This document shows positions 31,834-40,618 of a DNA stretch of 64,000 nt, in pieces. The first letter of the stretch is position 1. Every line of letters begins with the position of its first letter. The translations under genes and the position numbers were made by a program. Under the pieces are notes generated by a model, which saw only the letters and a program-made list of their open reading frames with translations, was not told where the DNA came from and did not search any database. Origin of the DNA: Ottowia sp. SB7-C50 (GTDB lineage: Bacteria; Pseudomonadota; Gammaproteobacteria; Burkholderiales; Burkholderiaceae_C); the NCBI RefSeq assembly GCF_033110285.1, contig NZ_CP136995.1, forward strand, positions 1,736,001 to 1,800,000, in the 5' to 3' direction.

Positions 31834-33165
31834 TCAGGCAAAGCTGTCGGCCATCAAGGCGTTGAACCAGGTGTTCATGTCCTTGAAGTCGTCCGCGCTC
31901 CAGCCGGCCGAAGCGCCCGTGGCCGCCGGCACGGACGCCATGGCGCGGGCCGCGGCGTCGTACTGGAACACGGCGTGCAGCCACGACGCCTGCGACATGG
32001 TGATGGTGGAGTAGCACGACGAGTTGGTCACCGGCGCCGGGTCGGGCTGGCCGCCGCTCAGCAGGCGGGCGATGGCGTCGGCGCACACCTTGGCTTCCTG
32101 GTTGGCGATGTGGCCCGCCTTGGGCTGCGTGGTGGCGCTGGCGTCGCCAATGATGTGCACCTTGCCTGCGCCGGCCACGGTGCTGGCGTAGCTCAGCACA
32201 TCGACGGCGCCGAAGCGGCCCTCGGTGGCGTTGGCCAGGCCGGCGGTGGCCAGCAGCGCGCCGGCGCGCTGGCGCGGGATGAGGTTGATGACGTCGCCGT
32301 GAAACGTGCCGCCAGCCGTGACCAGATTCATGCCCGCCGCATCGGCCTGCAGCACCTCGGCGTTGTTGTGGTACTCGATCACCCCGCCGTGCAGGCCCAG
32401 GAAGGCGTTCATGAAGTTGTCGCGCTCGGCCACGATATCGGGGTTGGCGTCCAGCACGATCAGCTTGCTGCGCGGCTTGTTCACGCGCAGCCAGTCGGCC
32501 AGCAGGCAGGCGCGTTCGTACGGGCCGGGCGGGCAGCGGTAGGGCGTCTTGGGAATGGTCAGGATGGCCGTGCCGCCCGCCGGCATGGCCTTGAGCTGGT
32601 CGGCCAGCAGCGTGGTCTGCGCGCCGGCTTTCCAGGCGTGCGGCATGCGGTTGAAGTCGGCCAGGCCCGGCGGCAGGTCAAAGTCGATGCCGGGCGCCAG
32701 CACGATGCGGTCGGCCACCAGCGTCTGCCCGCCGGCCAGCGTCACCTTCACGCCCACCGGGTCGATGGCCAGCACGTCGCCCAGCACCACGTTCACGCCG
32801 TAGTTGGCCTTGAGCTTGTCGTAGCCGTAGGCCAGGCTGCCGATGCTGCGCTGGCCCGTCAGCACCAGGCTGCTGAGGATGTTGGAGGTGTAGCTGGCGC
32901 TGCGCTCGACCAGCGTCACGTCGATGCCGTCGCCCCACAGGCGCAGGTACTTGGCCACGGTGGCGCCGGCCATGCCGCCGCCGACGACGATGACGCGCGA
33001 CCTGGCGAACGGCGTGGGCGCCGGCACGGGTGGCGTGGGCGTGGGGTCTGGGGTGGGTGCGGGTGTCGGCGTGGTGCTGTCGCTGCCACCGCCACACGCC
33101 GCCAGCAGGGTGCCGCTGGCCATCGCGCTCAACGAGGCGCGGCGCAGGAATTGTCGTCTGTCCAT
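31834..33165 (-). CDS. FAD-dependent oxidoreductase, flavocytochrome c sulfide dehydrogenase flavoprotein type
   Basis: 443 residues. The N-terminus (MDRRQFLRRASLSAMASGTLLAACG) combines a Tat-type twin-arginine signal with a lipobox-like cysteine, then a Pro/Thr-rich linker (about 30-52), then a Rossmann FAD motif VIVVGGGMAGATVAKYLRL. The middle and C-terminal parts (RCPPGPYERACLLADWLR; VHIIGDASATTQPKAGHIANQEAKV) match the FccB/SoxF flavoprotein of sulfide dehydrogenases. Together with the monoheme cytochrome gene directly upstream it would form a periplasmic two-subunit enzyme passing electrons from sulfide (or a similar donor) to cytochrome c. The substrate is inferred from the family. Confidence 0.85.
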   Translation of the reverse strand: MDRRQFLRRASLSAMASGTLLAACGGGSDSTTPTPAPTPDPTPTPPVPAPTPFARSRVIVVGGGMAGATVAKYLRLWGDGIDVTLVERSASYTSNILSSLVLTGQRSIGSLAYGYDKLKANYGVNVVLGDVLAIDPVGVKVTLAGGQTLVADRIVLAPGIDFDLPPGLADFNRMPHAWKAGAQTTLLADQLKAMPAGGTAILTIPKTPYRCPPGPYERACLLADWLRVNKPRSKLIVLDANPDIVAERDNFMNAFLGLHGGVIEYHNNAEVLQADAAGMNLVTAGGTFHGDVINLIPRQRAGALLATAGLANATEGRFGAVDVLSYASTVAGAGKVHIIGDASATTQPKAGHIANQEAKVCADAIARLLSGGQPDPAPVTNSSCYSTITMSQASWLHAVFQYDAAARAMASVPAATGASAGWSADDFKDMNTWFNALMADSFA

Positions 33166-33184
33166 GGTGGTCTCTCCCTCGTGC

Positions 33185-33484
33185 TCAGCGTTGGCTGGCC
33201 AGCCAGGCGGCCAGCGCCTGCAGCTGCGCGTCGGTGTAGCCCATGGCGTGCTTGGCCATGATGCTGTTGCCTTCCTTGCCGGCCTGGAATTTCTTCATCT
33301 CGTTGTAAATCTCGCTGGCCGATCCGCCCGCGAGGCGCTCGAATCCTGGCCCCTTGCCGTCGGTGCCGTGGCATTGAAAGCAGTTGGAGGCCAGCAGCCG
33401 TCCAGGTTGTCCGACCTTGGCGGCTTGCGACCATGCCGTGGTGGCCGCGCCCAGCATCAGCAGCGCGATGCCCATTTTTCTCAT
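33185..33484 (-). CDS. periplasmic monoheme cytochrome c (FccA-like partner)
   Basis: 99 residues from the ATG at 33484: signal peptide (MRKMGIALLMLGAATTAWSQA) and one heme motif NCFQCHGTDGKGPGFERLAGG, with the distal methionine in MAKHAMGYTDAQLQALAAWLA. Class I cytochrome c fold. The stop is 19 bp before the flavoprotein start on the same strand, so the pair is an operon and the cytochrome is the likely electron acceptor. Confidence 0.88.
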   Translation of the reverse strand: MRKMGIALLMLGAATTAWSQAAKVGQPGRLLASNCFQCHGTDGKGPGFERLAGGSASEIYNEMKKFQAGKEGNSIMAKHAMGYTDAQLQALAAWLASQR

Positions 33485-33557
33485 AGGGTGCTCCTCGTTG
33501 GTGCGGGCGCCGGTGGCACCCGCGCCTGCACTGTGAACGCTCAGCCTGAAGCCAGCA

Positions 33558-33728
33558 TTAAGGCGACGCTGAATGAGTCGCCGCGGAGGCTGGCGCTGTG
33601 GTTTGGGATGGGCTGCAAGGCGCAAACCGCAGCCATAGCGTGGGCCATGGCGAGGATTTGCAACGCTGCAGACCGCCCAAATCCACAGATGCCAGCGCCG
33701 CGAGGGGCTTGTTCAGCGTTGCCTTAAG
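33558..33728. repeat. long imperfect inverted repeat element (MITE/REP-like), about 170 bp
   Basis: The outer arms TTAAGGCGACGCTGAA and TTCAGCGTTGCCTTAA are inverted copies, and the similarity continues inward through GGCGCTG/CAGCGCC and GGTTTGGG/CCCAAATCC to a centre near 33645. The whole segment can fold on itself. It fills the gap between the cytochrome c gene and the AraC gene, and no gene is seen in it. It resembles non-coding palindromic elements I know from Comamonadaceae; the family name is not known to me. Confidence 0.6.
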
Positions 33729-33755
33729 GCCGCCTGAACGCCGCCCGCGCGTGCA

Positions 33756-34653
33756 TCACGCCGTGCGGGCGCGAAAGCTGCTGGGTGACTGGCCGAGCGC
33801 GGCGCGGAACATGGCGCTGAAGGCGCTTTCGCTGGCGTAGCCGCAGGCGGCGGCCACCTGGCCCACGGGGGGTGCCGCGCGCCAGCAGCGGCAGCGCGTG
33901 GGCCAGCACCGCCTGCTGGCGCCATTGCTGGTAGCTGGTGCCCAGCTCGTCGCGGAACAGCCGCGCGGCGGTGCGTTCGCTGGCGCCCACGTGGCGCGCC
34001 CAGTCGGCCAGCGTGGCGCGTTCGGCCGGCGCGGCGATGACGCCCTGGCACAGCGCGCGCAGCCGCTTGTCGCCGCCGTCGGCGCGCGGCAGCGGCACGC
34101 CCAGCGTCTGCACTTGCGCACTGGCGATTTCGTGCAGGGCCAGATCGGCCAGCCGCCGTTCGCGCTCACCCGGCTCGGCATGCTCCAGCGCCAGCAGCAA
34201 TTCGCGCAGCAGGGGCGATACCGCCATGGCGCGGCTGCGCTGCCAGCCGGCGGGCACCACGCTGGCGTCCATGTAGAGCGTGTGCAGCTCGGCCAGCTCC
34301 AGCACCGTCACGCTGTGCAGCGCACCGGGGGCGATCCACACGGCGCGCGAGGGCGGCACGCGGTAGGTCACTTCGTGGCCCTGCGGCGCGTCCTGCACGT
34401 TGACCTGGATCACGCCGCTGGCGCAGTAGGCGACCTGCGCCCAGGCGTGGCGGTGCCGCTCGAAATGCGCGTCGGGCTGCATGGCGCGGGCTTCCTTGCC
34501 GCGCAAGGGGCGCTCGGGCGTGGGGCGATAGCGTCCCTGGTCGCCCGACATCCAGGCCGGCATGGTGCGCGGCGGGCGAGGGCGGGGCGGTGCGTGCGGG
34601 CGCGGGTCGGACACGGCGGTTTTGGCTTGAATTCGACGATGTTTGTCGATCAA
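33756..34653 (-). pseudogene. AraC-family transcriptional regulator, frameshifted at a G/C tract
   Basis: Cupin N-terminal sensing domain (HFERHRHAWAQVAYCASGVIQV, VPPSRAVWIAPGALHSVTV) and C-terminal AraC HTH pair. The first HTH (TLADWARHVGASERTAARLFRDELG) is intact, but at a six-G tract (33867-33872) the frame is one base too long; removing it restores the second HTH (VGQVAAACGYASESAFSAMFRAALG, ending SSFRARTA at 33756). The uncorrected frame runs to 33724 with an unrelated tail. Most likely a functional gene with a homopolymer error. It is divergent from the MFS transporter and may control it. Confidence 0.8.
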
Positions 34654-34730
34654 TCGATTTTCAGCAAGTGTAGCCCTGGCCCGACTCGCCCAACAATCGG
34701 GCGCATCGCCTTTCGCATTTGCTGCCCGTC

Positions 34731-35969
34731 ATGAACACCGCCGCCGCGCGCGCCACGCCAGCCGTTCCCGCCCCAGCGCCTGAAGTGCCGCTGTCGCAGG
34801 ACGCCCGGATCATCGGCCTGGTGGGCCTGGCGCACGCCAGTTCGCACTTTTCGCACCTGCTGCTGCCGCCGCTGTTTCCGATCTTCGCCAAGGAGTTCGG
34901 GCTGTCGTTCTCGCAGCTGGGCTTTCTGATGACGATGTTCTTCATCATCTCGGGTACGGGGCAGGCGCTGTCGGGTTTCGTGGTCGACAAGGTGGGGGCG
35001 AGGCCGGTGCTGTTCGGCTCCTTCGTGTGCTTCATCTGCGCCTGCCTGTCGGGCTATTTCGCGCACAGTTACGCCGGGCTGATGCTGGTGGCGGTGTTTG
35101 CGGGGCTGGGCAACGCGCCGTTTCATCCCGTGGACTTTTCCATCCTCAACCAGCGCGTGTCGACGCGCCGGCTCGGCTACGCCTTCAGCGCGCACGGGCT
35201 GAGCGGCAACCTGGGCTGGGCGCTGACGCCGGTGTTCCTGTTGTTCTTCACCGCGTCGCACGGCTGGCGCGCCGGCTACCTGGCGGCGGCGGCGCTGTAC
35301 GCGGGCATCCTGGCGGTGCTGGTGTTGAACCGCAGTGCGCTGCGCACCGAGGTCGTGCACCACGCGGCCGATGCGGCGCAGGGCAGCGGCACGGCCTTCC
35401 TGAAGCTGCCGGTGGTGTGGTGGTGCTTCTCGTTCTTCCTGCTGTCGACCATGACGCTGGCGGTGGTGCAGAACTTCGCCTCGCCCATCATGCAGGCCAT
35501 GCACGGCGTCAGCTTCGAGGCGGCGACGACCATGATCACCGCCTACATGCTGTGCGGCGCTTTAGGCATGTTCATCGGCGGCTTCGTGGCCGCGCGCATG
35601 CCGCGCCAGAGCGACCGCGTGGTAGCCTGGGCCATGGGCATCGGCGCGGTGCTGATCGTGCTGGCGGCCACCGGCTGGCTGGGCGGGTTCGGTTCGATGG
35701 CAATGCTGGCGGCCACCGGCTTCGCGGTCGGCATCGGCGGCCCGAGCCGCGACATGATGATCAAGAAGGCCACGCCCAAGAGCGCCACCGGGCGCGTCTA
35801 CGGCACCGTGTATTCGGGGCTGGACATGGGCTTTGCATTGGCGCCGCTGATCTACGGCCTGTTCATGGACCGCGGCCTGTACGCCGCCACGCTGATGCTG
35901 GCGGCGGTGTTCCTGACGCTGTCGGTGGTGGCGGCGCTGGGGGTGGGCAAGCGCACGGCCGCCTCTTGA
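34731..35969 (+). CDS. MFS transporter
   Basis: 412-residue inner-membrane transporter with about 12 hydrophobic segments. The first half has SSHFSHLLLPPLFPIFAKEFG and the motif-A-like loop GFVVDKVGARPVLFG; the second half has ARMPRQSDRVVAWAMGIGAVL and a final segment ending RTAAS. The pattern fits fosmidomycin-resistance-type or related drug/metabolite exporters, but the substrate cannot be read. The ATG at 34731 is chosen over an alternative start four codons upstream. Divergent from the AraC gene. Confidence 0.88.
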   Translation: MNTAAARATPAVPAPAPEVPLSQDARIIGLVGLAHASSHFSHLLLPPLFPIFAKEFGLSFSQLGFLMTMFFIISGTGQALSGFVVDKVGARPVLFGSFVCFICACLSGYFAHSYAGLMLVAVFAGLGNAPFHPVDFSILNQRVSTRRLGYAFSAHGLSGNLGWALTPVFLLFFTASHGWRAGYLAAAALYAGILAVLVLNRSALRTEVVHHAADAAQGSGTAFLKLPVVWWCFSFFLLSTMTLAVVQNFASPIMQAMHGVSFEAATTMITAYMLCGALGMFIGGFVAARMPRQSDRVVAWAMGIGAVLIVLAATGWLGGFGSMAMLAATGFAVGIGGPSRDMMIKKATPKSATGRVYGTVYSGLDMGFALAPLIYGLFMDRGLYAATLMLAAVFLTLSVVAALGVGKRTAAS

Positions 35970-36130
35970 AGATGCTCTGAAAAAAAGAGCTGCTCGCGCC
36001 GGCGCCACGGCGATGGGCGGTAGATTTGATTCGATTGCCTCTTGGGGCGGCCAAGGGCACGAAACGAACGGCGCGGCGCAGGCCATGTGAGCGATCGCCG
36101 CGGAAGGGCTTGGCCCGCCCGCTGGCGGTG

Positions 36131-36186
36131 TCCCCCCCCCTCGCGCGGCAGAGGGGGGAAGCGGCGTCAGCCGCTCAGGGGGGGTA
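36131..36186. repeat. GC-rich double-hairpin intergenic repeat
   Basis: A C-run/G-run stem (CCCCCTC / GAGGGGG) followed by AGCGGC-GTCA-GCCGCT. This form of repeat is common between genes in Comamonadaceae. It sits just upstream of the TPP-enzyme gene, whose ATG is at 36203. Confidence 0.5.
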
Positions 36187-36202
36187 GTCATAATCCCCCC
36201 GC

Positions 36203-37890
36203 ATGACCCAACGCATTGCCGGCCATCTTCTCGTTGAATGCCTTCTGGCCCAGGGCGTCACCCATGCGTTCGGCGTGCCGGGCGAAAGCTATCTGGCCGC
36301 GCTGGACGGCTTTTATCAGCACCGCGACGAGATCGAATTCGTGATCTGCCGGCAGGAGGGCGGCGCCGCCTTCATGGCCGAGGCGCATGGCAAGCTGACG
36401 CGGCGGCCGGGCGTGTGCTTCGTCACCCGCGGGCCGGGGGCGACCAACGCCAGCATCGGCGTGCACACGGCATCGCAGGATTCGACGCCCATGGTGCTGT
36501 TTGTGGGCGACGTGGCCAGCGACCAGCGCGACCGCGAGGCCTTCCAGGAAGTGGACTACGGCGCCTTCTTCGGCGCCTTCGGCATGGCCAAATTGGTCGA
36601 ACGCATCGACAGCGCCGAGCGCCTGCCTGAATACGTCGCGCGCGCTTTCGCCACCGCCATGAACGGCCGTCCCGGCCCCGTGGTGCTGGCGCTGCCCGAA
36701 GACATGCTGACGCAGCCCGTGCCCGACAGCCTGCGCGCCACGCCGCGCTGGGACCCCCCCCCGCGTATCAGCCCGACGCGCAGGGCATGCAGCGGCTGCG
36801 CCAGATGCTGTCGGAGGCGAAGCAGCCCCTCGTCATCGTCGGCGGTGGCGGCTGGACGCCCGAGGCCGCGCGCGACCTGGCGGCCTTTGCCGAAGCCTGG
36901 CACCTGCCGGTCGGCAACGCCATGCGTTTTCAGGACACCTTCGACAACCACCACCCGCTGTACGCGGGCGACGTCGGCATCGCCATCAACCCCCGGCTGG
37001 GCCAGCGCATCAAGGATGCCGACCTGATCCTGGCCATCGGTCCGCGCCTGGGCGAAATGACCACCAGCGGCTACACGCTGCTGAAGGTGCCGCGCCCGGC
37101 GCAGAAGCTGGTGCACGTGCACACCAGCGCCGAAGAGCTGGGCCGCGTCTACCAGCCCGACCTGGCCCTGTGCGCCAGCCTGCCGGCCGTGGCCGCCGGG
37201 CTGGCCGGCCTGCAGCCGCCGGCCGAGCAGCCGTGGCGCGGCTGGACCGAGGCCGTGCACATGGACCACGTCGCCAACATGAAGCCGCAGCCGCTGCCCG
37301 GGCCGGTCGACATGCACGCCATCGTCTGCACGCTGCAGAAGCTGCTGCCCGCCGACGCCGCCATCACCAACGGCGCCGGCAACTTCGCCAGCTGGACGCA
37401 CCGCTACTTCCACTTCCACGGGATCGCCAAGGGCCACAAGACACAGCTGGCCCCCACCAGCGGCGCCATGGGCTACGGGGTGCCGGCGGGTATCGCGTGC
37501 GCCATCACCACCGGGCGCACGGTGGTCACCATCGCGGGCGACGGCGACTTCATGATGAACGGGCAGGAACTGGCCACCGCGCGCCAGTACGGCGCCAGGA
37601 CCATCGTCGTGCTGCTCAACAACGGCGTGTACGGCACCATCCGCATGCACCAGGCGCGCGACTACCCGCACCGGCAGGAAGGGACCGAACTGGTCAACCC
37701 CGACTTCGTGAAGCTGGCCGAAAGCTATGGCTACGCGGGCGTGCGCGTCGAGCGCACCGAGCAGTTCGAGCCGGCACTGCGCGACGCGCTGGCGCGAGCC
37801 GAGGGCACGTTGATCGAGGTGATGCTGAGCGAGCAGGTCATCACCACCCGCATGACGCTGGACGCGATCGAGAACAAGGGCGCTGCCTGA
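36203..37890 (+). pseudogene. thiamine-pyrophosphate-binding enzyme (acetolactate-synthase-like), frameshifted at a C tract
   Basis: TPP-dependent decarboxylase/ligase family, about 562 residues if rejoined. N-terminal PYR domain: LLVECLLAQGVTHAFGVPGE with the catalytic glutamate near ICRQEGGAAFMAEAHGKL. At a nine-C tract (36754-36762) the frame breaks; the second part (36787-37890) has the central domain PLVIVGGGGWTPEAARDL and the TPP domain with GDGDFMMNGQELATA ... NNGVYGTIRMHQ. The tract needs seven or ten Cs to read through. The specific reaction is not clear; a biosynthetic role is unlikely because no regulatory subunit follows. Confidence 0.82.
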
Positions 37891-37903
37891 TCGGTGAAGC
37901 TGC

Positions 37904-37948
37904 GGTTTTGATAGCTGCCGGCGCTGATACATAAAGCGCTGGCAGCCT
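37904..37948. repeat. dispersed Comamonadaceae-type repeat, copy 4
   Basis: Full copy: GGTTTTGATAGCTGCCGGCG, a short loop, then AAGCGCTGGCAGCC, giving a GGCTGCCAGCGC-type hairpin. Confidence 0.7.
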
Positions 37949-37956
37949 TTCAGGCA

Positions 37957-37990
37957 ACAAAAAAGCCGGCTCATCGAGCCGGCTTTTGCG
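37957..37990. terminator. bidirectional intrinsic terminator
   Basis: Stem AAAAGCCGGCT / AGCCGGCTTTT (37961-37971 with 37977-37987), A-rich on the left and T-rich on the right, between the convergent TPP-enzyme and SWIB genes. Can serve both. Confidence 0.88.
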
Positions 37991-38012
37991 TGCGATGGCG
38001 CTCAGCGCGCGA

Positions 38013-38420
38013 TCACGACAGGTGGTTGTTGATGAGCTTGGTCATCTCGAACATGGTGACCTGCGCCTTGCCGAAGATGGGCTTGAGCTTGGCGTCGGCG
38101 TTGATGTTGCGCTTGTTCACTGCGTCCTGCAGCTTGTTGGCCTTGATGTATTCCCACACCTTCTTGGTCACTTCGGTGCGCGGCAGCGGCTTGCTGCCCA
38201 CCACGGCGGCCAGGGCGGCGCTGGGGGTCATGGCCTTCATGAAGGCGGCGCTGGGGGTGCGCTTCTTGGCCGGGGCGGCCTTCTTGGCGGGCGCAGCCTT
38301 CTTTGCCGGAGCGGCTTTCTTGGCCGGTGCGGCCTTCTTCGCGGGCGCAGCCTTCTTGGCCGGGGCGGCCTTCTTCGCCGGGGCGGCCTTCTTGGCCGGA
38401 GCTTTCTTTGCAGTTGCCAT
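38013..38420 (-). CDS. SWIB/MDM2 domain protein with histone-like AAPAKK repeats
   Basis: 135 residues from the ATG at 38420. The N-terminal half is a run of eight to nine AAPAKK repeats, resembling histone H1 or AlgP-type tails and likely to bind DNA. The C-terminal half (TPSAALAAVVGSKPLPRTEVTKK, VWEYIKANKLQDAVNKRNINADAKLKPIFG, MFEMTKLINNHL) is a SWIB domain, also found in chlamydial topoisomerase-linked proteins. Probably a nucleoid-associated protein. The repeats are also seen at DNA level (about 38271-38400) and could vary in number by slippage. Confidence 0.9.
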   Translation of the reverse strand: MATAKKAPAKKAAPAKKAAPAKKAAPAKKAAPAKKAAPAKKAAPAKKAAPAKKRTPSAAFMKAMTPSAALAAVVGSKPLPRTEVTKKVWEYIKANKLQDAVNKRNINADAKLKPIFGKAQVTMFEMTKLINNHLS

Positions 38421-38746
38421 GATGCTGTTCCTCTTTGCTGGAAAAGTCGTCTTGTGATGCCAACTTCGCTTCAGCATCCGTTGGCTGACGGTGATGCTAC
38501 TGGATAAGTAGCACGCTTCCAAGGGGGAACCACGGTTTTTCCCTCTGCAATGTTGCTTTTTTTGCAGTGCGCCGTGCGCCTGGACACGGCGATGGCGCGC
38601 CGGTGGTGCGCAGCAGGCGCCGCGGGCACTTCAGGGGCGACTTCAAGCCAGTGCTGCAAGCTGCCGTCGCGCTTCGATTTCTGCGTGGCTGTGCGTGCCG
38701 TTGGGCCACTCCAGCACTGCGCTGGCCACGCGCACGGCACGTCGGC
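38421..38746. other. intergenic stretch of 326 bp with no gene seen
   Basis: Between the SWIB gene start and the EamA-family gene end. It should hold the SWIB promoter and a GAGGAACAG-like leader on the minus strand. Open frames here are short and carry no recognisable domain. Confidence 0.5.
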
Positions 38747-39700
38747 CTATCCATCGCCCCGGTCGCGCGCAGTGCGGCTGGGCGCCGTGGCCAGCAGCAC
38801 GCCGGTCAAGGCCACGCCGTAGGCCAGCATCTGCAGGCCGCTCAGGCGCTCTCCCAGGACGCCGACGCCAACGGCGGCCGCGCTGACGGGCAGCAGCACC
38901 GTGAACACACCGGCCTGCGCGGCAGGCACGCTTTTCAGGCCGGTCATCCACAGCCACACCGTCCACATGCAGGCCGCCAGGGCGTAGAAGACCAGCAGCA
39001 CCCACGTGGCCACCGGCACGGCACCGAAGTCGAAGCGCCAGGCCAGCCACAACCCGAACGGTGTGGTCAGGATCAGCCCCCACAGGTTGATCAGCGCACT
39101 GATGCGGCGCGGCGACAAGCTGACCGTGAGCGCCTTGCCGATCACGGCATAGCTGGCCTCGCACAGCACCGCGCCGATCAGCAACAGGTTGCCCAGCCAC
39201 GCCAGGGTTGTGGTGTTTTGGGGCGCACCCGCGCTCGGGTCCAGCGCTGGCAGCTCCTGTTTCGATAGCGCCACCAAGGCGATGCCGACCACCGCGCAGG
39301 CCACGCCCGCCCACACGCGCGGCGCCACGCGCTCGCGCAGGAACAGCCAGCTCAGCACCGCCACCGCCGCCGGTATCGCCGCCATGATGACGCCGGCCGA
39401 TACCGCGTTGGTCAGCTTCACGCCGCTGATCATGCACAGCGTGAACAGGAAGTTGCCAAGAAACGATTCAAGGAACAGCAGCCGCCGCGTCCGGGGCGAC
39501 ATGGGCGGTTCGCCGGGCGGCTTCTTCAGCCAGTGCGCCATGGCCAAGCCGCCGATGCCGAAGCGCAGCCACGCCAGCAGCAGCACCGGAAACACGGCCG
39601 CCAGCGGCTTGGACAAGGCCACATAGCTGCCCACCAGGCTCATCGACAGCGCCAGGCAGGCATAGGCCAGCGGGCGGGGCAGGGCGGGGGCAGACGTCAC
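38747..39700 (-). CDS. EamA/DMT-superfamily transporter
   Basis: Inner-membrane drug/metabolite transporter with ten hydrophobic helices in two EamA repeats (first: ACLALSMSLVGSYVALSKPL, SFLGNFLFTLCMISGVKLTN, GVIMAAIPAAVAVLSWLFLRE; second: LAWLGNLLLIGAVLCEASYAV, PAAQAGVFTVLLPVSAAAVGVGVLGERL). The GTG at 39700 (about 317 residues) is chosen because the open frame to 39892 adds 64 basic, non-membrane residues unlike the family. Substrate unknown. Confidence 0.82.
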   Translation of the reverse strand: MTSAPALPRPLAYACLALSMSLVGSYVALSKPLAAVFPVLLLAWLRFGIGGLAMAHWLKKPPGEPPMSPRTRRLLFLESFLGNFLFTLCMISGVKLTNAVSAGVIMAAIPAAVAVLSWLFLRERVAPRVWAGVACAVVGIALVALSKQELPALDPSAGAPQNTTTLAWLGNLLLIGAVLCEASYAVIGKALTVSLSPRRISALINLWGLILTTPFGLWLAWRFDFGAVPVATWVLLVFYALAACMWTVWLWMTGLKSVPAAQAGVFTVLLPVSAAAVGVGVLGERLSGLQMLAYGVALTGVLLATAPSRTARDRGDG

Positions 39701-39890
39701 GGCGAGCGGGCGGCAGGGCGATGCGGGACTATAGGCGACGGCCAGCCGGCGCCAATGGGCTGGCCATGCCAAGGCAACGCCCCGCGCAGCACTTGCATGT
39801 GGGTTCGGTGCGATCTGTGACTGCACACCGTGCGCGACAACGGCACCGCATCGCTGCGGCGCATGGCCGGCGTCGCCGTAAGCTCGGCGC

Positions 39891-40328
39891 ATGACGAACG
39901 CACCGCCCTTCGAATCGTTTGCCCAGCGCTCGCAGCCGGTGACGCATGTGTTCGTCTACGGCACCTTGCGGCGCGGCGGGGCCAACGACATCACGCGGCT
40001 GGCGCCTGCGCCGGTGTTCGTCGGGACCGCGCACGTGGCGGGCACGCTGTACGACTTGGGTGCCTATCGGGGTGTGGTGTTGGGCGGCGCGGGGCGCGTG
40101 CATGGCGAGGTCTACGCCATCGTGCCCGCGCTGGAGCGGCGACTGGATGAGATCGAAGGGCTGTACCCCGCGCAGGGCGACGAGTACTTCAAGCGCGTGG
40201 TGGATGTGACCGTGCAGCGGGCGGAGGGCGGCGCGGTCGATCTGCGCTGCATCGTGTACGAATACAACCCTCGCTACCTGCGCGGGGCGGCGGTGCTCAT
40301 CGGCGGTGACTGGCTCGCCGCTGCTTGA
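39891..40328 (+). CDS. gamma-glutamylcyclotransferase (AIG2-like) family protein
   Basis: 145-residue GGCT-fold protein. The substrate-binding motif VFVYGTLRRGGAN (YGTL) is at about 20-33 and the general-acid/base glutamate lies in ALERRLDEIEGLYP. Members release 5-oxoproline from gamma-glutamyl compounds, though many bacterial ones are uncharacterised. The ATG at 39891 overlaps nothing; the gene is divergent from the EamA transporter and upstream of the aceA control region. Confidence 0.85.
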   Translation: MTNAPPFESFAQRSQPVTHVFVYGTLRRGGANDITRLAPAPVFVGTAHVAGTLYDLGAYRGVVLGGAGRVHGEVYAIVPALERRLDEIEGLYPAQGDEYFKRVVDVTVQRAEGGAVDLRCIVYEYNPRYLRGAAVLIGGDWLAAA

Positions 40329-40467
40329 TTTTGCATTGTGAGATCGCACAAGCGCATCATAAAAAGCCAGTTTGTTGCAGCGCCGCAAAATTTCTTGATA
40401 TGAAAAAATGGATTCCGCATGGAGGAAACTGCTGCGCAAGCCATTGATTTTCAATGAAATAAATTTT

Positions 40468-40481
40468 GTCTTGTATAAGAC
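40468..40481. promoter_or_regulatory. putative GntR operator 1 upstream of aceA
   Basis: GTCTTGTATAAGAC, a 14-bp palindrome with one mismatched pair at the centre, followed by a half-site ATAAGA. It matches the palindrome at gntR/mdh in 11 of 12 core positions. Confidence 0.65.
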
Positions 40482-40497
40482 ATAAGAATGGTTTTGG

Positions 40498-40511
40498 GTC
40501 TTATACAAGAG
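40498..40511. promoter_or_regulatory. putative GntR operator 2 upstream of aceA
   Basis: GTCTTATACAAGAG, the inverse of operator 1, centred exactly 30 bp from it (about three helical turns). A -10-like TATGAT (40512-40517) follows at once, so binding here would block the promoter. Confidence 0.6.
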
Positions 40512-40618
40512 TATGATCGCCTTCAACGGCAACCCGCCAGTGCAGCGCTCCCGCGTTGCGCCACAGGTGCCGGATCGGTTCCTCACAGTTCTCTTTTCTC
40601 TTCAACCGGAGCTTTCAC

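Noticed and set aside
36754..36762. Phase-variable poly-C switch in the TPP-enzyme gene
   Set aside because: The tract would suit slippage, but similar breaks occur in many unrelated genes, so error is the simpler reading.
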